From positions 1-39,028 of the forward strand of contig UQFY01000016.1 in assembly GCA_900540385.1 (NCBI GenBank): DNA of 39,028 bases. Reading direction: 5' to 3'. The notes beneath the pieces are model-generated. The model searched no databases. It had not been told where the DNA came from and saw only the letters and a list, made by a program, of their open reading frames with translations. Below are positions 17,199 to 25,399 of this stretch, piece after piece (positions within the stretch are counted from its first letter, which is position 1; every line of letters starts with the position of its first letter). Origin of the DNA: an uncultured Mollicutes bacterium. Lineage in GTDB: Bacteria > Bacillota_I > Bacilli_A > RFN20 > CAG-826. The position numbers were made by a program, and so were the translations under genes.

Positions 17199-17243
17199 AG
17201 AATTTAAAGAAATATTGCATAAAAACGGAAAGTCGTTCTTTTT

Positions 17244-17272
17244 AGTGACATAGTTTTAAATACTAGATATAC
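17244..17272 (+). promoter_or_regulatory. Promoter of the degV gene
   Basis: GTGACA (17244-17249), a 17-nt spacer and TATACT (17267-17272). The predicted transcript start near 17279 excludes the in-frame ATG at 17275 as the translation start. Confidence 0.65.
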
Positions 17273-17298
17273 TAGTGGATGAAAAAAGGAGTTTTCTA

Positions 17299-18189
17299 AT
17301 GAAAAGCTTTGTATTATCTTGTGAATCCACTGTGGATCTCCCTTATTCCTACGTCATGGAACGTGGCTTAAAAGTCTTGTTTTATTCTTATAGTGTAGAA
17401 GGTAATACCTATACCGACGATATGGGCAAAGACCCAAATTCTTTAAATCGTTTTTACGATTTCTTGAAGAAAGGCCACATACCAACCACCTCTCAAATCA
17501 ATCAATTCACCTATGAGGAATTCTTCCGTAAAGAATTAAGCGAAGGGAATGATCTCTTACACCTTTGCTTTGGAACTGGGATGACTCAATCTTATAACCA
17601 AGCAGCCAACGCTGCCGAAGTCGTTCGTAAAGAGTTCCCTGAAAGAAAGTTAATCGTCATTGACACCACTTGTTCCTCTTCCGGATACGGAATGATCGTG
17701 GATGATGCTGCCGACTTATGGGATGAAGGAAAGAGCTTGCAAGAAGTCGCTACCTACGTCGAAGAAAATAAATACAACATCCATCACCAATTCTTCACCA
17801 CAGATTTGAAATATTTCAAACGTACTGGTCGTGTTTCTGGTCCAACCGCTTCTATAGGAACGGTGCTTAGGATTTGTCCATTAATGCACCTTAATCACGC
17901 TGGTAGAATCATTGCCTATTCAAAGGTCATGGGTAAAAGAAACGCCATGAAAGCGACCTTAGATTGGATGGAGAAGCATGCCAAAGATGGCAAAAACTAT
18001 AACGGAAAGATTTTCATCTCCCATTCTCATGCATTAGAGGATGCGGAAACCGTCAAATCACAAATTGAAGAACGTTTCCCAAATCTCAAAGACAAAGTGA
18101 GAATCTTTGATATCGGTACCATCATTGCTTCACATACAGGTCCAGGAACAGTCGCCATCTACTTCCATGGAGATGTAAGAGGAGAATAA
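17299..18189 (+). CDS. DegV family fatty-acid-binding protein
   Basis: DegV/FakB proteins bind a fatty acid and present it to the kinase FakA for activation. The family signatures are visible: FVLSCESTVDLPYSY at the N-terminus, HIPTTSQIN, the head-group loop FGTGMTQSYNQA, and IDTTCSSSGYGMIV. Length (296 residues) is typical. The start at 17299 has AAAGGAG 7 nt upstream; the longer reading from 17275 begins at the predicted transcription start and is rejected. It stands alone with its own promoter and terminator. No fakA gene is in the window, and the lipid ligand cannot be told from sequence. Confidence 0.88.
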   Translation: MKSFVLSCESTVDLPYSYVMERGLKVLFYSYSVEGNTYTDDMGKDPNSLNRFYDFLKKGHIPTTSQINQFTYEEFFRKELSEGNDLLHLCFGTGMTQSYNQAANAAEVVRKEFPERKLIVIDTTCSSSGYGMIVDDAADLWDEGKSLQEVATYVEENKYNIHHQFFTTDLKYFKRTGRVSGPTASIGTVLRICPLMHLNHAGRIIAYSKVMGKRNAMKATLDWMEKHAKDGKNYNGKIFISHSHALEDAETVKSQIEERFPNLKDKVRIFDIGTIIASHTGPGTVAIYFHGDVRGE

Positions 18190-18190
18190 C

Positions 18191-18210
18191 AAACGGCTTC
18201 GGCCGTTTTT
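18191..18210 (+). terminator. Terminator of degV
   Basis: AAACGGC-TTCG-GCCGTTT with a UUCG tetraloop, followed by TT and ATTTTT. It is 2 nt past the degV stop and touches the end of the converging GGDEF gene. Confidence 0.9.
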
Positions 18211-18313
18211 ATTTTTGATCAGAGTGATAACGTTTCTTTTCTCTATACATGTCTTTGTCGAAACATTGGAGGAATTCCTCTGGAGATTGTCCTTTTATAT
18301 AGGTCGCATATCC
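18209..18313 (-). pseudogene. Out-of-frame C-terminus of the GGDEF protein
   Basis: Read in a different frame from the main GGDEF gene, this stretch encodes GYATY, then SPEEFLQCFDKDMYREKKRY, ending at a TAA at 18209-18211. This is the standard end of a GGDEF domain (the S-x-G-x-A strand and the D-x-x-MY-x-x-K helix). Removing one base near 18314 (within CCTTAAGG) would join it in frame as SLGYATY, so it is the lost 34-residue tail of the neighbouring gene. Confidence 0.8.
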
Positions 18314-19355
18314 TTAAGGAGGCAAAAAGCTCATAAGATCTTTTCTTTGAATTGTTAAATTCTTCAAATTCAGCATTGATACGATCGATAACGCGAGAAA
18401 TCTCTTTTTTATCCGCGGTTTTAACAAGAATAACGAATTCATCGCCAGAAAGGCGAACGATTGGAGCAAAACGGCTGACGGATTTCACCAACAAACCAGC
18501 AAAATCGGCAAGAGCCTTATCACCAAAATCATGTCCAAAATGATCATTAATCTTCTTAAAATCATTAATATCGAGCATGATTCCTGTCAAAACGGGCTCT
18601 TTCTTTCGTTTCAAAGAGTGAACCGCATAATTGAAATAAGCGCGATTAAACAAACCAGTAAGCTCATCACGGAAAATACGCTCACTCTTAATGGAGGCAA
18701 TCATTCCCGCTAAGCCAATTGCAAAAGAAGGCCAAATGACACTGACAATTGGAAAGAGTGTTTGGTAAAGCGTACCAAATGCAACCGGAATCATAAATAA
18801 GTAATAAGGGAAGAAGCGAGTGGTTTTTCCTTTCTTTAACGCATAAAAATACATAAAGAGAGAATAGAGCAAACAAATAATATCTAAGGAAAGAGGCAAG
18901 AAAAATCCATCTAAACGGACATAGTCGTTATTCTCGACTATTTTGAAAATGAAAGGCACAAAAAGATTAATAATCATGGCCACAAGGACTATTAATGATG
19001 GAAGAATCGCCAAGATAAAATCCATTATGCTGATAGCATGGAAAAAATGCTGACGAATAAAAAGAAGGACAAAAGAAGCGAATACAGTCACCATCAAATA
19101 CCCTAGAGAATTTGACACATAAGAAAGGTAAAAGGAAACTGTCCCAGGCATTTCATCGACCACATCCGCGACAATTTCATTCAGTATGCCAAAAAGTACG
19201 ATGGTAAAAAGAAGGAACAGAATCTTATTTTCTTTTTCCTTTTGATGCAAAGTACGGAAGTTGGCGGTAAAAAGGACAAACAGAAGCATCAAACCTAAGA
19301 AGTTCGACGCAAGCATGGAAGTCAAGAAGGGGGAAATATTCATAATGACAGTCAC
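18243..19355 (-). CDS. Membrane diguanylate-cyclase-like (GGDEF) protein, frameshifted near its end
   Basis: The first 210 residues hold about six membrane helices with no known sensor signature, followed by a GGDEF domain (DELTGLFNRAYFNYA, LDINDFKKINDHFGHDFGDKAL, then RLSGDEFVIL). The signature is SGDEF rather than GGDEF; some such variants are active, many are not. A one-base insertion near 18314 replaces the normal end with about 22 unrelated residues, leaving the protein without its final strand and helix. It is therefore a decaying gene, a phase-variable gene or an assembly error. The start is a GTG at 19355 or ATG at 19343; neither has a ribosome-binding site, and a -10 TATAAT (19368-19373) lies close upstream. 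Confidence 0.75.
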   Translation of the reverse strand: MTVIMNISPFLTSMLASNFLGLMLLFVLFTANFRTLHQKEKENKILFLLFTIVLFGILNEIVADVVDEMPGTVSFYLSYVSNSLGYLMVTVFASFVLLFIRQHFFHAISIMDFILAILPSLIVLVAMIINLFVPFIFKIVENNDYVRLDGFFLPLSLDIICLLYSLFMYFYALKKGKTTRFFPYYLFMIPVAFGTLYQTLFPIVSVIWPSFAIGLAGMIASIKSERIFRDELTGLFNRAYFNYAVHSLKRKKEPVLTGIMLDINDFKKINDHFGHDFGDKALADFAGLLVKSVSRFAPIVRLSGDEFVILVKTADKKEISRVIDRINAEFEEFNNSKKRSYELFASLRICDLYKRTISRGIPPMFRQRHV

Positions 19356-19430
19356 TTAATATGGCAAATTATATTACAAAGTTTCCCTTTGCATAAGAAT
19401 ATGCATTCTCAAATGAGAAAAAGGATTGCC

Positions 19431-22142
19431 TTAGGCTTTCTTTGAAGCCAATTTGTTCTTTAAGAATAAAACGAAAACGACGATTTCATGGACAAGAAGA
19501 GGGCTAATTCCTAAGCCAAATAGCCATAAGAAATCCCATCCTTCAAGAGGAACGACTTGGAAAACGGTATTTACGCCAGGAACAAAGATAACAAAGAATT
19601 GCAAGGCCATACCAATAACGAAAGATGCCCAAAGCAAAATATTTTTATCTTTAAAGACATGGATGAAACTATGTTTGGTGTCTGTCATTCCTAACATATG
19701 GAACAACTCGCTCATGGAAAGAACGCAGAAGGCCATAGCCTGTGCTTCTTCTAAAATAGCAATATCGCAGGTATCAAAGAAATTTCGAATCTCCACTGGA
19801 TTTAATGTGAAACCCATTCTCATCCATGCAACGGATAAGAAGGCAACCAAAGTAATAACGCCAATCCATACGCCATAACCAAAGGTAACCCCATATCCAC
19901 CGTGAGAGAATAAGGATTCTTTTGGATCTCTTGGTTTTTCTTCCATGATTCCTTTTGGCTTTTTATCAGCGCCAAGAGCAATGGCAGGTAAGGAATCAGT
20001 AATTAAATTCACCCAAAGAAGATGAATCGCAATAAGTGGCGAAGGGAGGCCAAAGATAGCCGCCAATAACATGCCAACAACTTCACCAACGTTGCTAGAA
20101 AGAAGGAAAAGAATCGTTTTCTTAATATTGGCATAAATTCCTCTTCCTTCTTCCACTGCTTTTTCGATGGAAGCGAAATTATCGTCGGTTAAGACCATAT
20201 CTGCTGCACCTTTTGCAACATCCGTTCCGGTAATTCCCATGGCAATGCCAATATCCGCTCCTTTTAAAGATGGAGCATCGTTAACGCCATCCCCAGTCAT
20301 TGCTACAACGTTTCCGTTCGCACGAATTGCTTTAACAATAGATACTTTGTTTTGAGGGGATACACGAGCAAAGACGCGTATGCTCTTCACCTTTTCTCTT
20401 AATTCTTCTTCAGAGCAAGCGTCGATTTGATCGCCACTCATCGCTTGAGATGGATCTTCGGCAATTCCTAATTCTTTAGCGATAGCAAAAGCCGTATCTT
20501 TGTGGTCTCCCGTAATCATGATTGTCGTAATTCCCGCTTTCTTTAATGTAGCGACTGCAGGCTTTGCTTCCTTTCTTGGAGGATCCACCATGCCAACAAG
20601 ACCAACGAAAGTTAAATTCTCTTCCTGAATTTCATTAGCAAAGGAAATAGCCAATGCCAATACACGTAAAGCATTATTGGACATGTTTTTAGCGGCTTCT
20701 TCAATGTGGTTACGTTCTTCTTTTGTAAGAGGAGATACTTTGCCATTTATGAGTATATGGGTCGCGTGTTTTAGAATCTGATCCATCGCACCCTTTGTAT
20801 AAATGACCTTCTTATCTCCCTCTTGATGCATCGTCGACATCATTTTTCTTACCGAGTCGAAAGGCAATTCATCAATACGGGGTTCTTCTTTTTCCAAATC
20901 GCCCTTATGCATGTCGAAAGAATTTGCAAATTCAACCAAGGCAACCTCTGTAGGATCGCCATATATTCCTCCATCCACTTTAGCATCCGAGCAAAGAGAC
21001 ATGCCTTTGGCTAAAAGAGAGAGTTTTTCTTTATCGAAATCTTTCTGAGCATATGTCTTGCCATCAACATAAGCGGAAACAACCGTCATCTTATTTTGAG
21101 TAAGGGTTCCTGTTTTATCGGAGCAAACCACAGATACAGCACCAAGGGTTTCCACCGAAGCAAGACGACGAACGATGGTGTTTACTTTTACCATCTTGCT
21201 CATGCCCATTGCTAAAACGATTGTAACAACCGCTGTTAAACCTTCTGGAATTGCCGCGACCGCCAAAGCAACAGAGTCTAATAAAGCACTGCTCCACTCA
21301 GTAGCCAAATTGCTATTTACAACAGCCCAAAGGATTTTAATTCCTAACATCAAAATAACAATGATGATGGTTAATATTCCTAAGAACTTAGATAAGCCAG
21401 CCAATTTCTTTTGCAATGGAGTTTCTTCTTCGCCTTCGTTAGAAAGCATGGAGGCAATCTTACCAATCTCCGTACGCATGCCTGTAGAAATAACAACGCC
21501 TTCCCCACGTCCATAAACAACCGGGGTCGACATAAAGACTTCATTAATACGGTCACCTACTCCAGACTCGCTAGAAAGAACACAATCGGCATTCTTTTCA
21601 ATCGGAAGGGATTCGCCAGTGAGTGAAGACTCGTCCGTTTTTAAAGAAAAGCTTTTTATTAAGCGTAAATCAGCCGGAACCGTTCTTCCTTCTTCTAAGA
21701 TAACAATATCCCCAACAACAAGATTCTCCGCTGGAATTTCAACGATTTTTCCATCTCTTCTTACGGTTGCGGTTGGAGCGGACATTTTCTTTAAAGCTTC
21801 TAAAGCTTTTTCCGCTTTCATTTCTTGGATGGTACCAATCAAAGCATTAATTAAAACAACACCGAAGATAATAAAGACATCCGCTAACCCTTCTGGGCCT
21901 TCTTTCTCCCAATTCAATATGGCCAAGACAAGGGAAATAATTGCTGCAATAGCAAGCACCAACGTCATTGGATCAGCAATGTTATCCCAAAAGATTTTAT
22001 ACCATGGGTCCCCTCTTTTTTCGTGAAGCTTATTGCATCCATCTCTTTTTTGCCTAAGTTCCACTTCCTCAGCACTCAGTCCTTTTTCAGGCTCAACGGA
22101 AAAAGAAGATAAAGTTTCCTTAACATTTTTGTTTTCAAACAT
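19431..22142 (-). CDS. P2-type cation-transporting ATPase (Mn2+/Ca2+ exporter-like)
   Basis: The 903-residue protein is a full P2-type (SERCA/PMCA-like) ATPase. It has the actuator motif TGES (175-178), the phosphorylated D342 in CSDKTGTLTQ, TGDGVNDAP in the P-domain, and ion-binding residues in M4 (AAIPEGL, E300) and M6 (NLITDSLPA). About ten membrane helices are present. Such pumps are usually annotated as calcium exporters. Here the leader holds a yybP-ykoY element, a Mn2+ sensor that in Streptococcus and Lactococcus controls related P-type ATPases acting in Mn2+/Ca2+ efflux, so manganese export is a plausible main role (inference). AAGGAGAG precedes the ATG. It is transcribed alone, or with the GGDEF gene 75 nt downstream. 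Confidence 0.93.
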   Translation of the reverse strand: MFENKNVKETLSSFSVEPEKGLSAEEVELRQKRDGCNKLHEKRGDPWYKIFWDNIADPMTLVLAIAAIISLVLAILNWEKEGPEGLADVFIIFGVVLINALIGTIQEMKAEKALEALKKMSAPTATVRRDGKIVEIPAENLVVGDIVILEEGRTVPADLRLIKSFSLKTDESSLTGESLPIEKNADCVLSSESGVGDRINEVFMSTPVVYGRGEGVVISTGMRTEIGKIASMLSNEGEEETPLQKKLAGLSKFLGILTIIIVILMLGIKILWAVVNSNLATEWSSALLDSVALAVAAIPEGLTAVVTIVLAMGMSKMVKVNTIVRRLASVETLGAVSVVCSDKTGTLTQNKMTVVSAYVDGKTYAQKDFDKEKLSLLAKGMSLCSDAKVDGGIYGDPTEVALVEFANSFDMHKGDLEKEEPRIDELPFDSVRKMMSTMHQEGDKKVIYTKGAMDQILKHATHILINGKVSPLTKEERNHIEEAAKNMSNNALRVLALAISFANEIQEENLTFVGLVGMVDPPRKEAKPAVATLKKAGITTIMITGDHKDTAFAIAKELGIAEDPSQAMSGDQIDACSEEELREKVKSIRVFARVSPQNKVSIVKAIRANGNVVAMTGDGVNDAPSLKGADIGIAMGITGTDVAKGAADMVLTDDNFASIEKAVEEGRGIYANIKKTILFLLSSNVGEVVGMLLAAIFGLPSPLIAIHLLWVNLITDSLPAIALGADKKPKGIMEEKPRDPKESLFSHGGYGVTFGYGVWIGVITLVAFLSVAWMRMGFTLNPVEIRNFFDTCDIAILEEAQAMAFCVLSMSELFHMLGMTDTKHSFIHVFKDKNILLWASFVIGMALQFFVIFVPGVNTVFQVVPLEGWDFLWLFGLGISPLLVHEIVVFVLFLKNKLASKKA

Positions 22143-22162
22143 ATTTCTCTCCTTATCGAAAA

Positions 22163-22252
22163 CTCGGTAAGGTCTTGCGAGGCAGATGCCGCTTGGTTCC
22201 GGCCTGAAGGCGTGCTGACGAAATCCAAGCTTAACGCTACTCTCCTTAGCGC
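22163..22252 (-). ncRNA. yybP-ykoY manganese riboswitch
   Basis: The minus-strand leader of the ATPase gene carries the conserved parts of the yybP-ykoY aptamer: GCTAAGGAGAGTAGCG at the 5' side, CGTCAGCACG in the middle, and TGCCTCGCAAGACCTTA at the 3' side. The ends pair (CTAAGG with CCTTA) to form P1. After it, CCTTACCGA can instead pair with TCGATAAGG, which contains the ribosome-binding site. The element therefore looks like a translational ON switch: ligand locks CCTTA into P1 and frees TAAGGAGAG. I recognised it by its motifs, without a covariance search. Confidence 0.85.
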
Positions 22253-22312
22253 AAACATTTTAGCAACTAAATGAATTTATAGAAAGATATTAAATCGGGA
22301 GAAATATCAGAT

Positions 22313-22341
22313 TTGACAAACCTCTCTAGAAGAAACAAAAT
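22313..22341 (+). promoter_or_regulatory. Promoter of the thioredoxin-like gene
   Basis: A perfect -35 TTGACA (22313-22318), a 17-nt spacer and -10 CAAAAT (22336-22341). The transcript is predicted to begin at or next to the ATG at 22348. Confidence 0.65.
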
Positions 22342-22347
22342 AGCCCC

Positions 22348-22611
22348 ATGCAACACTACTCCTTATTCCTTTATGTATCTTCTACCTGTGCGAAATGCAA
22401 AATGATTGAGCCTCTTTTAAAAGACTATTTGAAAACAAGGCCAGACATATCCTATTTTGAAATCAATATTGATAAAAAAGACGGATTTCAACTAGCTTTA
22501 AAGAACAATGTCTTTTCCTTGCCTACGCTTCTAATTCTTTTAGATGAAAAGGAAGTAAAACGTTTTACATCGAACTTCACTTTAGAAGATATCAAAGAAT
22601 ATTTGAATTAG
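22348..22611 (+). CDS. Thioredoxin-like protein (CAKC)
   Basis: This small 87-residue thioredoxin-fold protein has a CxxC redox motif, C14-A-K-C17, in VSSTCAKCKMIEP and a cis-proline loop SLPTLLIL. It probably takes part in thiol-disulfide exchange or redox sensing in the cytoplasm; the partner is unknown. It has no signal peptide. No ribosome-binding site precedes the ATG, and the promoter places the transcript start at the ATG, so it may be read as a leaderless mRNA. Its stop overlaps the stop of convergent recN by 4 nt. Confidence 0.75.
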   Translation: MQHYSLFLYVSSTCAKCKMIEPLLKDYLKTRPDISYFEINIDKKDGFQLALKNNVFSLPTLLILLDEKEVKRFTSNFTLEDIKEYLN

Positions 22612-24269
22612 TTCCCAAGAACCATTTCTTTGGCGTATTCCAATTGCTTTTCCGTCACTTTTCCTCCGGAAATCAAATAAGCAATCTGACGAATCTTTTC
22701 TTCTAAGGAAAGTTCTTTAACATTGGAATAGGTTCTACCATCTTTTACCGTTTTAGAAATCAAAATCGGATGGTCAGATAAAGAGGCGACTTGAGGCATA
22801 TGAGTGATAGATATAACTTGGGTTGTTAAAGAGATTTCTTTAATTTTTCTTGCTACAGCTTGCGCCGTTTCGCCTGAAATTCCTGTATCAATCTCATCGA
22901 AAATAACAGTTGGGACACGGTTCGCTTTGATAAATAGCGCTTTAAAAGCAAGCATGATACGAGAGGCTTCACCACCGGATATTACCTTAGAAAGGGGCTT
23001 TAATCCTTCACCAATATTCGTTTCAATCAAGAAATCAACATCATCGATACCGTTTTCTTTCAAGGAGCTTTCATCTTCTTTTTCATCTTTAAAAAGGATT
23101 TGGAAACGTACGTTTAAAAGAAGGTCTTTTAGACTATGGGTAAGCTCTTTTTCAATGGTTTTGGCATTTCTGGCTCTTAATAAAGTAAGTTCTTTTGCTT
23201 TGGAGATGGCTTCTTTTAAAGATTGGAGCACTTCTTCTTTCTTTTCTTCTAGAGAATCTTCAAAGGAAGAATTCTTCCCTAAAATTGTTCCTAACTCATC
23301 TCGATAAGCAATAAGTTCAGGGATGCTTTTCTTGTATTTTCTTTGAAGAGAGGAAAGATCTGAATCTCTTTGTTCTAAATCATTTAAACGATTAGGATCA
23401 TAATCCAAAGAGCGGAACTCTTTCTTAAGATTGTTTAGCAAATCTTCAATCTCATAATAACGTTCATCAATCTTTTCATGGGATTCTTCGTATTGTTTTT
23501 GATAGTTTGCAAGTTTCGCTAGATTATCAGATAAACGATAGAAATCATCCATAAAGGAACCATTGATGATTTCATTGGTTTCTTGTACTAAAGAATAGAT
23601 TTTGTCGTAATTCCGTAATAAAGATATTTCCGAAGAGATTTCTTCCTCTTCGCCCTCTTTAAGATCAGCCGCCTTCAATTCACCATATTGGTATTCATAG
23701 AAGTCTCTTGCTTCTTCAAGTTTGGCTTTCTTTTCTAACAGGAGGCTATATTCCTCTTTTTTCTCTTTGTATTGATTTAAGAGGGACGTGTATTCATCTT
23801 TGAGACGAGTAGACAATTCGAAAGAGAATCCATCAATAATATCCAAATAGTTTTCTGGATTAAGAATCTTCTCAAAATCAAATTGGCTATGGATGTTCGC
23901 AAGATATTTAGAAATCTTAATCAAATCATTTAACGAAACAGGAACGGAATTTATCTTCACAACATTCTTATTTATGCCAATAATACGTTCCACGACAATT
24001 TCATCATCATGCATGGGAACGTTGATCTTGCTTAGATAAGCGCTTAATTCAGGTCTTTCTATAGAAAAATAACCAGTGACAGATGCTTTATTTTCACCTG
24101 AACGAATAAGTTCAGAAGAAGCTCTCATTCCTAAAAGAAGAGAAAGAGAATCAATCATTAAGCTCTTCCCCGCGCCAGTTTCACCAAGCAAAACAGAAAA
24201 GCCATCTTGAAAAGAAACGTCAACATTTTCAAAGATAGCTAAGTTATGAATGATTAAGCGTTTTAACAT
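22608..24269 (-). CDS. recN: DNA repair protein RecN
   Basis: RecN is an SMC-like ATPase that acts at double-strand breaks during recombinational repair. The 553-residue protein has the Walker A GETGAGKS (29-36), a long coiled-coil middle (about 150-370) rich in Glu, Lys and Leu, the ABC signature VISGGEASR, and the Walker B FDEIDTGISG. Length is normal. The start (MLKRLIIHNLAIFENV) matches the family. A TATAAT at 24277-24282 sits only 7 nt before the ATG and there is no proper ribosome-binding site, so the mRNA is probably leaderless. It is not adjacent to argR as in Bacillus. Confidence 0.95.
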   Translation of the reverse strand: MLKRLIIHNLAIFENVDVSFQDGFSVLLGETGAGKSLMIDSLSLLLGMRASSELIRSGENKASVTGYFSIERPELSAYLSKINVPMHDDEIVVERIIGINKNVVKINSVPVSLNDLIKISKYLANIHSQFDFEKILNPENYLDIIDGFSFELSTRLKDEYTSLLNQYKEKKEEYSLLLEKKAKLEEARDFYEYQYGELKAADLKEGEEEEISSEISLLRNYDKIYSLVQETNEIINGSFMDDFYRLSDNLAKLANYQKQYEESHEKIDERYYEIEDLLNNLKKEFRSLDYDPNRLNDLEQRDSDLSSLQRKYKKSIPELIAYRDELGTILGKNSSFEDSLEEKKEEVLQSLKEAISKAKELTLLRARNAKTIEKELTHSLKDLLLNVRFQILFKDEKEDESSLKENGIDDVDFLIETNIGEGLKPLSKVISGGEASRIMLAFKALFIKANRVPTVIFDEIDTGISGETAQAVARKIKEISLTTQVISITHMPQVASLSDHPILISKTVKDGRTYSNVKELSLEEKIRQIAYLISGGKVTEKQLEYAKEMVLGN

Positions 24270-24276
24270 CCTGAAT

Positions 24277-24282
24277 ATTATA
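24277..24282 (-). promoter_or_regulatory. -10 element of recN
   Basis: A perfect TATAAT on the minus strand ends 7 nt before the recN ATG. The -35 region is poor. It predicts a leaderless transcript. Confidence 0.5.
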
Positions 24283-24296
24283 AAGGAAATTTAAGA

Positions 24297-24323
24297 AAAG
24301 AGCTGCATGGTTAGCAACTCTTT
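24297..24323 (-). terminator. Terminator of the GPH-GH3-GT2 operon
   Basis: On the minus strand, AAAGAGTTGC pairs with GCAGCTCTTT (one G-U pair) around a 7-nt loop, followed by TCTT. It lies between the glycosyltransferase stop and recN. Confidence 0.7.
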
Positions 24324-24368
24324 CTAAAACGATCGTTAATTAGTTTTAAGACGTATAACTAGAACTTT

Positions 24369-25391
24369 CTAGTTAATAGCTCCGAATTTACGAATGACCC
24401 AAAGCATAAACATAGAGGAAAGCTTCCCTAGCCAGTTGTTAAAGGCTGGCCAGAAGACATGAGGGTGGAAACGAAGCATTCTCCATTGTTTTGGATTGTC
24501 TTTCTTTAAGGCGTTAATAAAGCCTGCTTTTTCTTTCTTCGAAACACTTTTTTCTTTGAAAGAGGTATAGAGTAAAGGCGAAGTAACCATCATTACCAAT
24601 TGATGTCTCATAAGATAATAAAGACGGTTGTTGGATTTTTTAATGCTCTTTAAATCCAAAGTGTTGAAAGCCAATTCCGCAACTCTCATAAGGTTCTCGT
24701 TTCTCTTAATGAGATTGCTTGTTTGCATGGATTGACCATCTCTTCCTAAAAGATATTGATAGAGAGGGGTATCCAAATACACCAACTTTTTCACAAAAGG
24801 AAGAGGAGCGTATATCAAATAATTGTCTTCATAGAAACAATGTTCAGGAAGAACGATGCCCGATTCTTTCAAAGTCCCTAAGCGATAAACAACGGAATGC
24901 AAGGTGAAATTGTGGCTAGCGTCAAAACGCTTAACGCCATGCCATCGAACAATTTGATTTGGTTTAACAAAGAAATTGTATTTGATGAGTCGTCCTTCTT
25001 CTTTTTCGTCATAGGAACGACGATATGTATAAGGCATTAAGATAAGATCCACTTCTTGATTGGAACGAAGGAAATCCAAAAGTGCTTTTAGACCATCTTC
25101 TTTCACCCAATCATCAGAATCCAAAACCTTGAAATAAGTTCCTGTTGCTAAAGACATAGCGGTATTGATTGCACCACCATGTCCTTTATTCTCTTGGTGA
25201 ACAGCCTTAAAGATATTTGGATAACGTTTTTCATAATCTTTCGCAATCGCTAAAGTGTTATCCTTTGATCCATCGTCGATGATAAGAACTTCAATTTCAT
25301 CTCCGCCAGGAATTAAGGAATCTAAGGCATGATATAAATAATCTTGTGAATTATAGGAAGGCACACAAAACGTAATTAGTTTATTCGACAT
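24369..25391 (-). CDS. Family 2 glycosyltransferase
   Basis: The 340-residue GT-A fold enzyme has the family 2 signatures FCVPSYNSQDYLYHALDSL, VLIIDDGSKDNT, ENKGHGGAINTAMSLATG and the metal/nucleotide-sugar DxD in KVLDSDDWV (about 91-98). It lacks a clear membrane helix, so it is cytosolic or peripheral; a hydrophobic C-terminal stretch (SSMFMLWVIRKFG) may touch the membrane. It would add a sugar to a glycolipid or surface polysaccharide; the acceptor is unknown. It follows GH3 by 8 nt and is the last gene of that operon, an odd pairing of a catabolic glycosidase with a biosynthetic transferase. A small palindrome, AACTAGAA-CT-TTCTAGTT (24357-24374), spans its stop. Confidence 0.85.
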   Translation of the reverse strand: MSNKLITFCVPSYNSQDYLYHALDSLIPGGDEIEVLIIDDGSKDNTLAIAKDYEKRYPNIFKAVHQENKGHGGAINTAMSLATGTYFKVLDSDDWVKEDGLKALLDFLRSNQEVDLILMPYTYRRSYDEKEEGRLIKYNFFVKPNQIVRWHGVKRFDASHNFTLHSVVYRLGTLKESGIVLPEHCFYEDNYLIYAPLPFVKKLVYLDTPLYQYLLGRDGQSMQTSNLIKRNENLMRVAELAFNTLDLKSIKKSNNRLYYLMRHQLVMMVTSPLLYTSFKEKSVSKKEKAGFINALKKDNPKQWRMLRFHPHVFWPAFNNWLGKLSSMFMLWVIRKFGAIN

Positions 25392-25399
25392 AATTCAAC

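Noticed and set aside
17143..17220. Longer N-terminus for the LRR lipoprotein
   Set aside because: It would precede the signal peptide and cover the promoter -10 at 17170-17175.
17275..17298. Upstream ATG of the degV gene
   Set aside because: It lies at the predicted transcription start and lacks a ribosome-binding site; ATG at 17299 has AAAGGAG.
21115..22026. Plus-strand and other overlapping open frames across the P2 ATPase gene
   Set aside because: They lie antisense to a clearly functional gene with full motifs and show no protein family features or start signals.
22076..22258. Open frame overlapping the ATPase leader
   Set aside because: It coincides with the riboswitch and has no ribosome-binding site; the RNA structure explains the sequence better.
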